Assembly: GCA_963691815.1 (NCBI GenBank)
Contig: OY829661.1
Location: 16,306,849-16,370,848, forward strand
DNA length: 64,000 nt
Direction of reading: 5' to 3'
DNA from: Echiichthys vipera
Taxonomy: Eukaryota; Chordata; Actinopteri; Perciformes; Trachinidae
Position numbers and translations under genes: made by a program. This document shows, one piece after another, positions 27,674-39,116 of the stretch. Each line of letters begins with the position of its first letter. Position 1 is the first letter of the stretch. The notes beneath the pieces were generated by a model that was not told the DNA's origin, searched no databases, and worked only from the letters and a program-made list of their open reading frames with translations.

Positions 27674-29640
27674 GTGTGTTAAGAAAGCCTGTATTTCCCT
27701 AAATTCAGAATGTAGGCCTGTTTTCACTTTGAGCTGCATTAGTAAAATACATTTATTTCCATGACTTTGAAATTATTGTTTTAATTAATTGTTAAAATAC
27801 ACATTATTACATTTGGAAAAAATGTTCAAGAAATGAGTCAAATGTGACATTCAAATTAGGAAGCGTGTTTTAAATAATTGTTTCAGTGGATTTCTGTGAG
27901 TACAGGCACATTTTGAAATGAAACATGAGTCCGTTTCAATGTTTTTCTATCAATTCATTTCTAGTTATTTAGTGGCAGTGTGATTTTCCTTTTTTAAAGA
28001 ATGAAAAGCATTCAATTTGCAACAAACACAATTGGATCTCAAGGTTGAACATATCTTCCAATGCATATAAACCTCTGCAATGAAAAAAAAGGCTTTGAAG
28101 ATATCTATGAATTAGACAAAGTGAAAATGGATAATGAGCCTTTTATCTCTTTTAAACGTGTAAATGCATAATTAAATTGACATTTTAACTACACAAATGT
28201 GGTGTCTTAATGTGTCCCTGCAGCTTCATTTCACTTTACCAGATTGGATAAATGAACATGTGTGAATTAACTTTTATTGGTTTTTATTCAGTTTTTAAGC
28301 CACAAAAACATGTGATCAACCGATCATTTCAACAAATCAATTATTTATATTATACATTAGTTATGTTACCTGTGTCTCCTCTTCCATTGTGAAATGATTT
28401 TAACAAACAAGTGCTGGTGAAGGGAAAAGCAGCTAAAGCAACTAAACCTTTGTAATTCCTTTCTAAATACTTTTGAATCACTTCCTTAAACATTTTGAAG
28501 GTTTATGAAAAGGAAAAACTGAGCATTATGTTCTAGTAGATAATGATTGATTGTTTTTCTCCATGGAAGCAGATTTCTAAACAGTAATCCAGCACTAAAT
28601 CATTTAATTTATTTAAATACTTCTGAAATAGTTTTATCTCAGAAACGACTCTCATATAATGCATAAAAAACAGCTGCATCTTTTTAATTTCACATAATAA
28701 GGATTCACTTATTTGCACAGTGTGTTCACCTCGTGCTGCTTGTTGCCTCTCTGTGGAGATAAATAATAAGACAGCAGTTGGTTTATGTGTATTTCACATT
28801 CACAGATAACCTTATTATTCAGGCACTTTTGCAGGAATGATCTTTCTGTCTGTTTTTATTGGTTCCCGAGTTAGCAGAGGGAATTATGCACAATAACAGC
28901 TTCAGCAGCAGTTATGAAAGCACACAAGAAAAAGCATGAAGTCAAATATGCTTCAGTTTAGTGTCAAACCGTTTGACAGGACACGTTGAGTCCAGTTTGA
29001 GGAGAGGCTTTCTGTAAGAGGCAGAGGGGGCATCACTGCTCCAAACCTTCACGAATCCATCATGCCCCGCCTTACATCAAACACTTTTTTTTTGCCGACT
29101 GGCTGAACAATCAGATCCCTTCTGAGTGGGCTGGAGTCGGGTGGGTGTGAGGGAAGTAAAAAGTGGGCCCTCTCCCACTGGATAATGCCATTATTTCAGC
29201 TCCTCTGGCCAGGAATGCCAAATTTCACAGCCCGCTACTCCTCTCTGTGCGTCAATCAAAGCTTCGCGAGGGGCCGAGGCGCCCACTGGGTCCGCCTCCA
29301 GCTCCGTGTGATCCGATCCAACCATTGATCCCCCTCAAACCATATCATACGTGCGCGCCTTCCGCGTACTCAAACTGGAATCTCTGCGCGACCATTTCGT
29401 ATTTTTCGTGGTTGTCTTCAATGATTATCTCCGTGAAGTTCGCTTATAATGCCCGATTCGAAACATAAAGATCGGAATTAAGCGCCAGATATACGCCTAC
29501 ATGTCTATATTTATTTTATAATGGATTCATTTAAATCGATCAATATTATAGGCCTGATCCGTGCTGCCTGTGTGGGAAGATAAGCTGGGCTTTGGTCCAT
29601 ATTTGAACTAATGAACGGCATTACTGTCCCTCCAGGGGCC

Positions 29641-29715
29641 AATTAACGGCTAATTATAATCCACTTTGTAGCCGCACAAAAGGTTTTTGCGGCAAAAAGT
29701 AAATAAAATAATTAG
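29641..29715. promoter_or_regulatory. Cluster of homeodomain-type sites
   Basis: Within 75 bases: AATTAA (29641), TAATTA (29651) directly abutting TAATCC (29657, the OTX/CRX-type core), and another AATTAG near 29710. A CpG-containing segment gccgcac...tgcggc lies between them. The grouping upstream of the CCAAT boxes suggests an upstream control element; binding is inferred. Confidence 0.4.
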
Positions 29716-29821
29716 TGATCAAGTATCCAGATATGATGAGGGGGAGATGATGAGAAATTTTGTGAATGGGACACAGTTAATCAGGTATTCGTTGTACGGT
29801 GTGACGCTTCCCCGCGCGCAG

Positions 29822-29911
29822 CCAATCCCGTGCGCGCTGGGAATGTTGAACACGCCGAAACCAAACCAATGGCTCATCATATAGCAAAGACTAGCGCAGG
29901 AAGAGGCCAAT
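29822..29911 (+). promoter_or_regulatory. Three evenly spaced CCAAT boxes
   Basis: CCAAT occurs at 29822-29826, 29866-29870 and 29907-29911, all in the same orientation, 44 and 41 bases apart (about four helical turns each). Regular CCAAT spacing just upstream of a start site is typical of NF-Y-driven promoters. Confidence 0.55.
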
Positions 29912-30280
29912 CAGTGGGAGGCATGCAAACGAGGAATTTGCTCCGGCAGGCTCTGAATGTCAAGTAGTCAAAGATGGAGTCCGGATCTGCGAGGCCGTGT
30001 GCTTGTGCATGGAAGACTTGCGATTTTTTTCCCTTCTTCTTCTTCTCACTCTTCAAGCTCCGCGCGTTTGCGCCGTTAGTCGCTCACAGCCTTTTTCTTT
30101 TTAGGAAACGACGGCGTGAATCCACAACGCAGCGGACGGCGAAGAGCGGTTTGTGGAGAAGGGTTGCTTTTCTTTGTTTTATGGACAACTTTTTCCCCCT
30201 TCTCTTTCTGCCTATAACGGATTGTCCCTCCCTTGGCCAGATACTATTCGTGATTTTGGAGGAGGAGGTGGTTGTGCAGC

Positions 30281-30294
30281 GAGAGAGAGAGAAA

Positions 30295-30340
<46 letters not shown>

Positions 30341-30348
30341 GAGAGAGG
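30281..30348. repeat. (GA)n microsatellite in the putative leader
   Basis: Mostly pure GA to about 30337, then a degenerate purine run and a G8 stretch. Confidence 0.93.
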
Positions 30349-30658
30349 GGGGGGTGTCCACTGTGAGTTGTAGCCGATTTTGCGTAAATTGTCAGGAGCT
30401 CAGTGCAAAACTCGGAAGTTGCAAAGGTCGAGACGCAGAGACCGAGTGTTTATTTGTGCGGCGTAAGGGAAGGAAACAGCAGGAAGAGTTAAGAGTCAAT
30501 CCCGCGCGCTGCGCATCTGGAAGCTCGCTTTAAAAAAAAAAAAACTTGATCAGGGCGCGATTTAACGCCTTGTGGACAGATAGACGCGTCCTGCGCCTTA
30601 TTGGGCTGTTATCGTAGTGTAATGGGTCTCCGAGGGGGACATTTTCACGGTGCTGGCG

Positions 30659-30690
<32 letters not shown>

Positions 30691-30699
30691 TGCGTGTGC
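30659..30699. repeat. (TG)n / (CGTG)n microsatellite
   Basis: A short TG run followed by about six CGTG units, 70 bases upstream of the candidate start codon. Confidence 0.9.
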
Positions 30700-30767
30700 A
30701 GCCTATAGGCGGTTGTGCAATCTAACAAGTCGTCAGTATTGTACCGTGGGCTTGTGAGCTGGCAGGA

Positions 30768-30855
30768 ATGGCTCGCAGAGCAGATCCAGAGAAGGAGGCG
30801 TATAGGCCGCTCACACAGATGTATGGCGGAGAAAACGTTAAGATTTCAAGAACAG
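30768..30855 (+). CDS. Candidate first coding exon, gene unidentified
   Basis: ATG with G at -3 and G at +4 opens a frame of 29 codons plus one base, beginning MARRADPEKEAYRPL and ending KISRT, followed by the donor cag/gtaaaa. Its composition (charged, no low-complexity run) and place behind a CpG-rich promoter argue for a real first exon. I do not recognise the protein and found no matching downstream exon before the nt5c2-like gene, so the gene may have a long intron running over or past its neighbours. It could also be non-coding leader. Confidence 0.35.
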
Positions 30856-31288
30856 GTAAAAAAACAACTGAACAAACTAAAAAACCACGTTGATGTGTTT
30901 TACAGGAATACTGAGACGGATCAGATAGAGAAAGCTGCATGGTTCTAGAGATTTCCAGCGTCCTTTTTTTCCCTTCCATGGTATAGATTGTGTATGTTGT
31001 GTAACAATGCGTTGATTGTGCAAACTTAGCAGGACCTAGCCTACTTTGCTTTCTTTTTTTTCGACGTTGTCGCGGTTCATTGTTGAGTGATTTCACTGTA
31101 AATGCAACTTTATATGAAGTTTTTTTTTTTCTCTTTTTTTGTTGAAGAAGTTGTTTATTTTATCGGAGCATGCGTGCGTTTGTTTTCAGCCATCATTCGG
31201 AGGGGAGAATTAAAATATGAAATGTTAAAGAAAATGTGTTCGATAGTTAAATTATGGGGGGTGGCAGCGTGTAGTCCTCTGAAAGCTT

Positions 31289-31454
<166 letters not shown>

Positions 31455-32548
31455 CCCTTGCTTCCAACCTCCCATTTCTCCCCCAAAATTAGAATGCATG
31501 TCATTCACTGGAGAGAATAGTATGGGCCCACATGCTGGGAAATACCCATTCTCCCAGGGAGAGAGTAACCAATGCTGCTTAATTTAGGAAGTCTACTCTG
31601 AGAAGTTAGATTGTTAAGCTGTAATACCCCATCTGTTTCACGCAGATGCAGAATTAATGCTTAACAAATTTCCACCTATTTACAGGCTGGTTTTGTGCAG
31701 TTAAAAACTACAAAAAAACGAAAAGTTCGAAAACTTAAAAATCCAGTTGCTTAATTCGATTATTTATGTTATATAACTAGTGTTGATCTCCTCAAAATAA
31801 AAGTACATCTCTATGTTTAGTGTAATTTATGTGATTTTTTTTTTTTTCTTTTAGGAGAAAAGGGTGCAAGTTGAGTCAGTATGTGCAGAGGAGTCTGATG
31901 GTGTCCATGTTGTTGTCCACTGCCCTTTTTCTGTTGCACTACTGGACATTGAGATGAGCAGTGCAATATTAAAAGGGCATTGGCTGATAAAACAGACACA
32001 CACCTCCCTTTACTGCCTTAACTGTTAACCTGCACGTGGAGCTGTAAGGGTGTCCTCAAATGGGATTATGGGTGTGTGTCATCTCTCTTTTATTTTGTAG
32101 GAGTAGAGGTTAACGTGACATAACTAATACATTTATATTTCCTTTTTTAGCCCAAACCTATCATTCATTAATACTTAAACATCAAATAAATGAGCTCAAT
32201 TCAAATTTCAGCACAATTGGATCCTTTTTCTTTTCCTTTTTTTCTTTTTTTACACCCAACATTCGATACAGACAAACAGCATTGTTGCTTATTTAAATGT
32301 AATTGGAGTTTGGCAGTGAAGAATGGCTGTCCCCAAGTCCACGTGCTGACACATGCTGAGGTCAGCTGCTTTGACAATGTTGCACTACTGTACCATCCAT
32401 TCTAGCAGTGCAATAGTATTGTCATAGCATTTGGCCTCAGCTCAAACTAAACTGGTGCTAAAGGGCTCGTTTCAAACGAGTTTGTGTAGAAGTGGAGCTG
32501 ATGACTGATAGCAGGTGGTGGCGCTGAGCAAAGCCTCCTAAACTGTTT

Positions 32549-32576
32549 ACTCTCTTCTGTATTTACAGAAGAGAGT
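32549..32576. repeat. Perfect palindrome
   Basis: actctcttctgta and its exact reverse complement, separated by two bases. Confidence 0.85.
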
Positions 32577-34551
32577 TTACACACATTTGTAGGCGGACAC
32601 AAGCCCTCGTAACCTAAATGTTAAGTATACATTAGAAACTGACGCACATTTTGAAGGAAGAAACCAAATTACATGATGCCTTTATCCAAAACTATAAAAT
32701 TGTTCTTTGTCCCATCGTGTGTGATGGTGGCATTGATAATCCACTTTTTTTTATTTTATTTACAACACAGCTCATGAAAAATGTGGCTACTATATATATA
32801 TATATGTATATATATGTATATATATATGTATGTGATTGCATTTAAATACCTAGATCTTTTCCATCATCTGAACTGGATTTTCAAGTTTTATGGTAAACAA
32901 ATTCTCTGTTAAATCCACCTAATTTTCAAGTGGAGTTCAGTCTTCTGTGTTTTTTCTCTACCTTTGTTGTTTTGTCGTCACACCAAACACCGTGTATCGG
33001 TGTGCTGATGGTAAAATAAGCAGAGGGGTGGGTAAAAAAAAAGAGTGGGAGAGGTTGATGTGTGTTTTTGAGCATCCTCAGTGGTAGCAGGTCGACGGGG
33101 GGAGGGGAGGTTTGGGAGGAATGTAGGGAGCAAGGCCCTCTCTTCCCCCTCGCGTTTTGCCTTCTCTACTCTGTCTTTCTTTCTTCCTGTGTTGAGATTA
33201 GGTGTCACTGCTCCTGTGTGCGCCTCGTGTTTGAACCATAAAGTAAGAGAGTAAAGAGGTTTGTTTGTTTTGATGACTGTCAGCAGACCTCTCCGGGTGG
33301 AAATGTTTAACCACAGTCCAGTTTGCTGTTACAAGCCGCAGCAGAAGGACGCAAGTAATTATTAAAAAACAGAAAAAGGAAACATAGGTTGCCTTTTTCG
33401 GCACTGCTGCAAAACATTGTTTCAGGTGAAAGAATGGTTGTGGTGTACTAGAGCCAGTTTGTAAAGTCTTATCGTGTTTGTCTGGCTTTTAAAGAGTACT
33501 TTTGAATTTTAGAAGACTCAGAATTAAAAGTATATTCATGTGATTGCACACCGAAAAGAACGCAAAAAAAGGAGACCTCAGTCACTTGACTGTGTGAAAT
33601 TCTCCCTGAGTAAAGAACGTGACTTGTTTAGGCTTGCTTGCAATGCTTGCTGGGAAATCCTGGAATGTGTGGAATGGGGGACGGTGGTGCTTCTGCAGTT
33701 ATCTGACTGCATAGAGCAGCAAGTATCCTGCTGCAATGAAACCCAACATGTCAGCGGTGCTTTTTTTAACAGCTTTTTCATGTGCTGATAAAACTACAGA
33801 GAATACAAGCTAATGAGATAATGACATCTGCATTTCATTAAATACATCAAACACAACCTGCTCTAACGGCTAAGCATGAAACTAATGTTTCCCATTTTGT
33901 TATGTGTCCACGAGCCTGCTGTTCATGTGTTTTCAGTACACTTATAATCAGTTTATAATTACATCACTGTAATTTGTTGGAAGGAAAACGTAATAAAATG
34001 CGATGTCAATATGGAATAAACAAAGTTAAATATATAAACTGTATGTTTTTAATGGTTTTTGTTGTGGCTCATGAAACATTTCATATGAAAGATACTGCTG
34101 TTATTTCTTCTGTGACACCTCTCTGAATAAAGATGATTCAAGTTTTCCATTGCTCATTCTTGCTTTCTCAGAAAAAGAAGTTAAAAAAGCTTAATTTAAT
34201 GTTTGAAAGAAACCAGTTGATAATTTGCTGTTAGATATATAAAAATCGGACTTGGAAATAGTCAATATGACACATTACCACCTGACTTTTGTGTTTAAAA
34301 AATTATAAATCCCAAGAATCGTATTCCCCCGTAAAACTGTTAGTACTTTATTATTACATCCAAACATTGAAATATTTGCTTTTTTTTCAAAAAATGTAGT
34401 GCATATAAATCCTCACAGTTTTGTTATGTGAATGAGTTTTGTTAGTGAAGTTTCACTGTTCACAGATCAGTTTTGATCCCACAAACTCGATAATAGTTTT
34501 TTTTGTAACCCCATGCATTTATCAACTCTTGTAAACTTGTAATGTGCAGCA

Positions 34552-34625
34552 AAGCTTTGATCAAATCAAACTTTATTTATATGGCGCTTTTCATACAGAA
34601 AAGTATCGCAAAGTGCCTCACAGAG
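34552..34625 (-). mobile_element. L2-type LINE/SINE 3' tail, reversed
   Basis: Read on the minus strand, this gives aggcactttgcgatactttt, then ctgtatgaaaagcgc and catataaataaagtttg. That matches the block order of the tail at 42205-42275 (agcactttgggc, tgtatgaaaagg, ctatacaaataaagttt). The CA-rich stretch to about 34800 may belong to the same insertion. Confidence 0.65.
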
Positions 34626-35542
34626 GTGTACAGAAAAAGAGAAACATCAAATAAAATCAGGAGAAGAAAGTTAAAAGAACCCAACCCTCCCACAGTCATG
34701 CACAGAGACACATACAAATGTATATACGTTCATTCACACATTCACATAAACACACACAGCCATGCAGGCACACAGATACACAGACTCACACCTACACCAA
34801 CGCTAGCTGTCACTACAGAGACATGGCCAAACAACTTTATTTTCAATTCTAGAGAAATTGTTTTCTAAAGACATCAATTACTAATACATTTTGGGGGAAA
34901 ATGTGTTACATAAATCTAGAATATGTCTGTCTGATGTAATGACAGCTAAAAAGAACATGAAGTTTGAATACTCAGCTCAGTGGGGACAATGATGTTGACT
35001 GAAAGAGTACATACTGTAGCATAGTGTGGAAAAGGGTCATTTTCTGAAATTAAAGAAGGGAAATTCAAGGAGAAAATTGCAAATTGAAAAGGTGTCTTCT
35101 TTGGAAATGAGTAGGTTTTAAATCTGAACCGCATTGTAAATAAAAACCCACAATAAAGTAACTAATCATCTATACATATTATTTAATAAAATAGGAAGCT
35201 GTGCAGACACCGACTGTCACCTATAACTTAACATTTACACCTGGGATCACTATGATGTCCTTTGTTCTGTGATATAATTAAACAGAAGTCATGTTCAGTG
35301 ACATCCACTTCCTGTTCCAGGTTTATATCATTATCCAAGGTGTGACTGAGTGTTGTATTATTTTAAAGTAAGCAGATATTTTTGCAGTGACATGTGGGTG
35401 AAACTCTAAACAACAGCACAGAGAAATGGATACTTTTCACAGCTCAACAGTACAGGTACGCTCTGTGTGAGAAGACAGCTCTTATATCACAGTGCAGTAT
35501 ATTGTCTCAAGGAGAGGAAGGAGGGGTCAGAGAGTAAGAAAC

Positions 35543-35647
35543 TGTGTGTGTGTGCGTGTGCGTGCGTGTGTGTGTGTGTGTCTGTGTGTGTGTGTGTGTG
35601 TGCGTGTGTGTGTGCGTGCGTGCGCGTGTGTGTGTGTGTGTGTGTTT
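35543..35647. repeat. Compound (TG)/(CG) microsatellite
   Basis: TG repeat with regular cgtg interruptions; the interruptions suggest an older tract than the pure TG runs elsewhere. Confidence 0.95.
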
Positions 35648-35755
35648 GTTAGAAGTTTTACAACTCTAAAAGCAAGATTAAATAGTACCAGCAGGGCTGG
35701 AACATATATTTAAAACATTTCCTACAGTTTCTCACAACAATTTAGTTTGATTAAA

Positions 35756-36260
35756 TTAAAAGTACCATATTATGTTAATATTCAGGTTCATACTTGTATT
35801 TGAGGTTTCTTCTAGAACATGTTTACATGCGTTAATGTGGAAAAACACTTTTTCCCCCTCATAGTGTCTGTCTGAATATACCTTTATTCACACTCTGTCT
35901 GAAACGCTCCGTTTTAGCGCCTGTCTCTTTAAGACCCCCCCTCCTGAAAAAGCCCAGTCTGCTCTGATTGGTCAGCATTTTCAGGTCTTCCGCATCTGCG
36001 TTCTCGGCGTCTCGTTCGTCATTGCAGCCGGGGAATGACTGTAATGGCCCTTTATAACTATGTACTGTATAGTATAGTTGTGACATCGCTGCACATAAGT
36101 CATGACGGTTTGTTTCAAAGCACAGTTTCTGAAAACAGGCTGTGTACATTTCTCTGTGGATTGAATGTTTTGATAGTTCACACAATTCATATAGCACCTT
36201 GACCTGCTTTATAATAAAAAAGACATGGAAATCTCTCTTTTTAAAATATGGGACCTTTAT
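35756..36260 (-). mobile_element. MITE-like repeat, full length, reverse orientation
   Basis: The right edge read in reverse is ataaaggtcccatattttaa and the left edge is attaaaagtaccatattatg, giving imperfect inverted ends. The interior matches the other family members (gacatggaaatc, ctgctttataat, gattgaatgtttt). At about 505 bp it is the longest copy. Confidence 0.75.
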
Positions 36261-37218
36261 TATATGTAATGGTCCAGGCTCAAAACAAAGGGGGACCATG
36301 CTTTAACTATTTTAGTTTGGAGGAAAAGCCTCCCCCTCACTGACAGGACGGCTGAATCTGTACCACATTTTTGTTAAACTTCTAAAAAAAACTAGCTACA
36401 TAGGCCAGCATTAATTCCTTTTTTTTTTTTTTCAGGAATTGTCCTGTTGATTTTAATGTGTCTTTTTGTACTGTTTTGTTTGTTATATTGCTTGTATTGT
36501 TGAGTATCTGTTTCATTAACTGTGCATATGTTCTTCGTGTACTATTATGCATTTTTAAACACGGTGACAAAAGGTAGTGGAGAAGTGAGGATTTGAACAG
36601 GTGAGAAAATAATACATGACAATAATAAAAAGAAAACAAAGAGTAACAATAACTCCAGGTGACAAGCAGACAATGACGAGGGAAATACAAATCGACTGAA
36701 ATAGCACTGATACAGGAAATGAAATCATCTAGGAACCATGTGTTTGCAAGGGGAGGTGCCAATCCATGCAGTGGGTGGCCCCTAATTTGGATTGACATGT
36801 GATGTTTAATTCAGTTAGACTATAAATAGTGTATCCCAAACAGTTATCATGTCAAGATATCCTTATAGATGCTGGAACAATCCGAACATGAAAAATATTT
36901 CTTAATTTTTCTAATTTTAATTCAGCACTGCACCTAACAGGGTGTATTTCTGTTTCCCCATCAGTTTACATTTAAACTGTGTCCTGACATCGGCAAAGGC
37001 TTCATCATGATGTCTGCTATGCCAACATCAATATCAAATATGAGACTGAGACTATATTTGTATTAGTTATCCTGCAGAGGGAAATGTGGGGCAGATGTGT
37101 CTCTGTAGAGGAGCGCAGCAGGAAAACAAGAGATACTCAGCACACTTCAACCCTGCAAGAACACTGTATCATTTCCTCTTATACATAATCACACGTGAGC
37201 CCTGATATCATACAGTAA

Positions 37219-37220
<2 letters not shown>

Positions 37221-37252
<32 letters not shown>
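37221..37252. repeat. (GA)n microsatellite
   Basis: 32 bases of GA. Confidence 0.95.
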
Positions 37253-37255
<3 letters not shown>

Positions 37256-37631
37256 CACATTCCTCTCAGCTCATGATAAAGGTTCAGCTCTCATGGGAGC
37301 AGGACTGTTTGAGCCAAAAGAGAGAACAGGAGGGAGATACAGAGTGTGTGCGCTATAGTATTACACAGGTGTGTGTTTTTCACCGTGGCGAGAACAAAAT
37401 AAGAGTATTTATTAGGTTGTACACAAAAACATGCAGCAGTTTCACCTGGCAGTAGATGAGCTGCTGTATTTATTGTTGAGGTTTTAGAGCATGTATTTTT
37501 ACTGTATTTTATCGTATCTTACTGTATTTGATTGTGACTTATATATATTATATATTCAATATTGGTGACTTGTTTTATCAGATAAAACAGTTTTAACTTG
37601 TTTGCACTGTTCAACCGGTTCACAAACAACA

Positions 37632-37633
<2 letters not shown>

Positions 37634-37727
<94 letters not shown>
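37634..37727. repeat. (CA)n microsatellite
   Basis: About 94 bases of uninterrupted CA on the plus strand. Confidence 0.97.
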
Positions 37728-37729
<2 letters not shown>

Positions 37730-37805
37730 TCGATCTGACCTGAGTCTGTTGCAGAGGTGATACACTGCCATCCAGTGGAGAACAGATGCAGGTCAAAAGG
37801 AAAAC

Positions 37806-37965
37806 CTTAAAGCAGGGGCGTCCACCCTGCTCTTGGAGGGCCACTGTCCTGCATGTTTTAGGTTTCTCCCTGCTCTAACACACCTGATTCTAATAATTTT
37901 AAAACTTTTGACAAGCTTCAGCTGCTTGGTAACGAGCACGGCATTAGAATCAGGTGTTCTAGTTC
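37806..37965. repeat. Dispersed teleost repeat
   Basis: Contains ggagggccactgtcctgcat followed by ttttaggtttctccctgctc and acacacctgattctaat, then gaatcaggtgtt in reverse near the other end. I remember this text as a common interspersed repeat in fish. There is only one copy in this window. Confidence 0.5.
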
Positions 37966-38293
37966 TAGTTCTGGTTTCATTTTCCCAGATTTTACATCAT
38001 CTGTCCCTGAAATTTCAGCCTCCTCCTCATTGAGAGAGATAGGAGAGAGAGAGGAGAGGAATGGATAGATGGATCTTTGTGGTGCTGAAAAGTGGCATTT
38101 GAAAAAAATACAATAACAATAACAATCCGTCCTTCCAGAAACATTGCCCTTTTTACTCTGAATGATCCGCAGACTTCACTTTGGAGTTTTAATTGGAACT
38201 ACTTTCTACTAAATAACTAGTCCCCATGAAAACTGTCTGTGTGAGTTTCAGGAGCCCCAAACATAATGTACAATGATTATGTGAGCATGTTCT

Positions 38294-38601
38294 TTAAAGG
38301 TCCCATACTGTAAAAAGTGAGATTTCCATGTCTTTTTAAAGAATGTATTATAAAGCAGGTGGAGGTGCTATATACATACTGTGAAAGTATAAAATGGCTC
38401 AATCCACAGGGAAATGCATACAGCCTGTATTTAGAAACTGTATCAAATCACAAAAATGCTGTTACAAGCGGCGGAAGCGCGGATGCAGAAGACATAGAAA
38501 CACTCAAACATCAATCAAACATTAAAGCATGAAAACATGTTCTAGTAGAAACCAAAAGCACAAGTATGAACCTGAAAATAAGAATAATATGGGACCTTTA
38601 A
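38294..38601 (+). mobile_element. MITE-like repeat, compact intact copy
   Basis: Starts ttaaaggtcccatactgtaa and ends aataatatgggacctttaa, a clear inverted-repeat pair about 15 bases long, 308 bp overall. It carries no coding capacity. Confidence 0.85.
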
Positions 38602-38693
38602 TATTAGCTGAGATTCTGCACCGACAGGTTAATGTTACTTAAAGTTGTTGTACTTAAAAAAAACAAAAAAACAATGACAACAAATATGAATAA

Positions 38694-38699
38694 TTTATT
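38694..38699 (-). terminator. Likely polyadenylation signal of the nt5c2-like gene
   Basis: AATAAA on the minus strand (tttatt on plus), about 420 bases past the stop codon at 39117, giving a short 3'UTR. Confidence 0.45.
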
Positions 38700-39116
38700 G
38701 AAATGATTCAGCAGAGGTTGCAAAAACAACAAATACATAGTTACCAATTAAAAACCATTTCACAAACCTAACTTAATGTGCACGTGCACCACAGACACAT
38801 TAACACTCATATATACAGTAAACCTGAGTCTGTTATTTTGTTTTGAATCCTAAAATCTTATTTCACGGCATAACACTTCATACCCACAAGGTGGAGCAAT
38901 ACGTTTTCTGTAAAGGAGTCACACCATAGCTGCAACAAACCCTTTATACAAGCAGAGGTGCCAACAGTCACCTTCATCAGTGAACAGAAATTCCTCTTCG
39001 GCATCGTCGCGTGTTCTTTTGAAACACCTGTCTCCATCACTGCGACAGAGAGAAATGTTAGTAACCATTAACAGAATTCAGATCAAGTTGAATACTGCAT
39101 CATAAAGATATTAACC

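Larger units (their letters stand above)
21660..29150. other. Gene-poor intergenic region
   Basis: No frame here shows a recognisable protein or supported splice structure. It contains a MITE fragment (22181), an L2-type tail (25150) and an AT microsatellite (27602). A GC-richer patch at about 24590-24730, with tgacctaaagtgcattcc, could be conserved regulatory DNA, but nothing in this one sequence proves it. Confidence 0.6.
29160..30767 (+). promoter_or_regulatory. CpG-rich promoter and 5' leader of an unidentified gene
   Basis: After about 7 kb of AT-rich DNA the sequence becomes GC- and CpG-rich, with CCAAT boxes, homeodomain-type sites and, from about 29960, leader-like sequence with several short upstream frames. 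It leads to a well-placed ATG and splice donor (30768-30855). Open frames of 126-130 codons here (29974-30366, 30153-30533) are low-complexity and look like leader sequence, not proteins. Plus-strand direction is inferred from the CCAAT and ATG order. No transcript evidence is available. Confidence 0.5.

Noticed and set aside
27506..27764. Frames with Tyr-Ile repeats
   Set aside because: Translations of the TA microsatellite.
29974..30533. Frames of 130 and 126 codons in the CpG-rich block
   Set aside because: Low-complexity Phe and Arg-Glu runs from T-rich and GA-repeat sequence; more likely leader with upstream frames than a protein.
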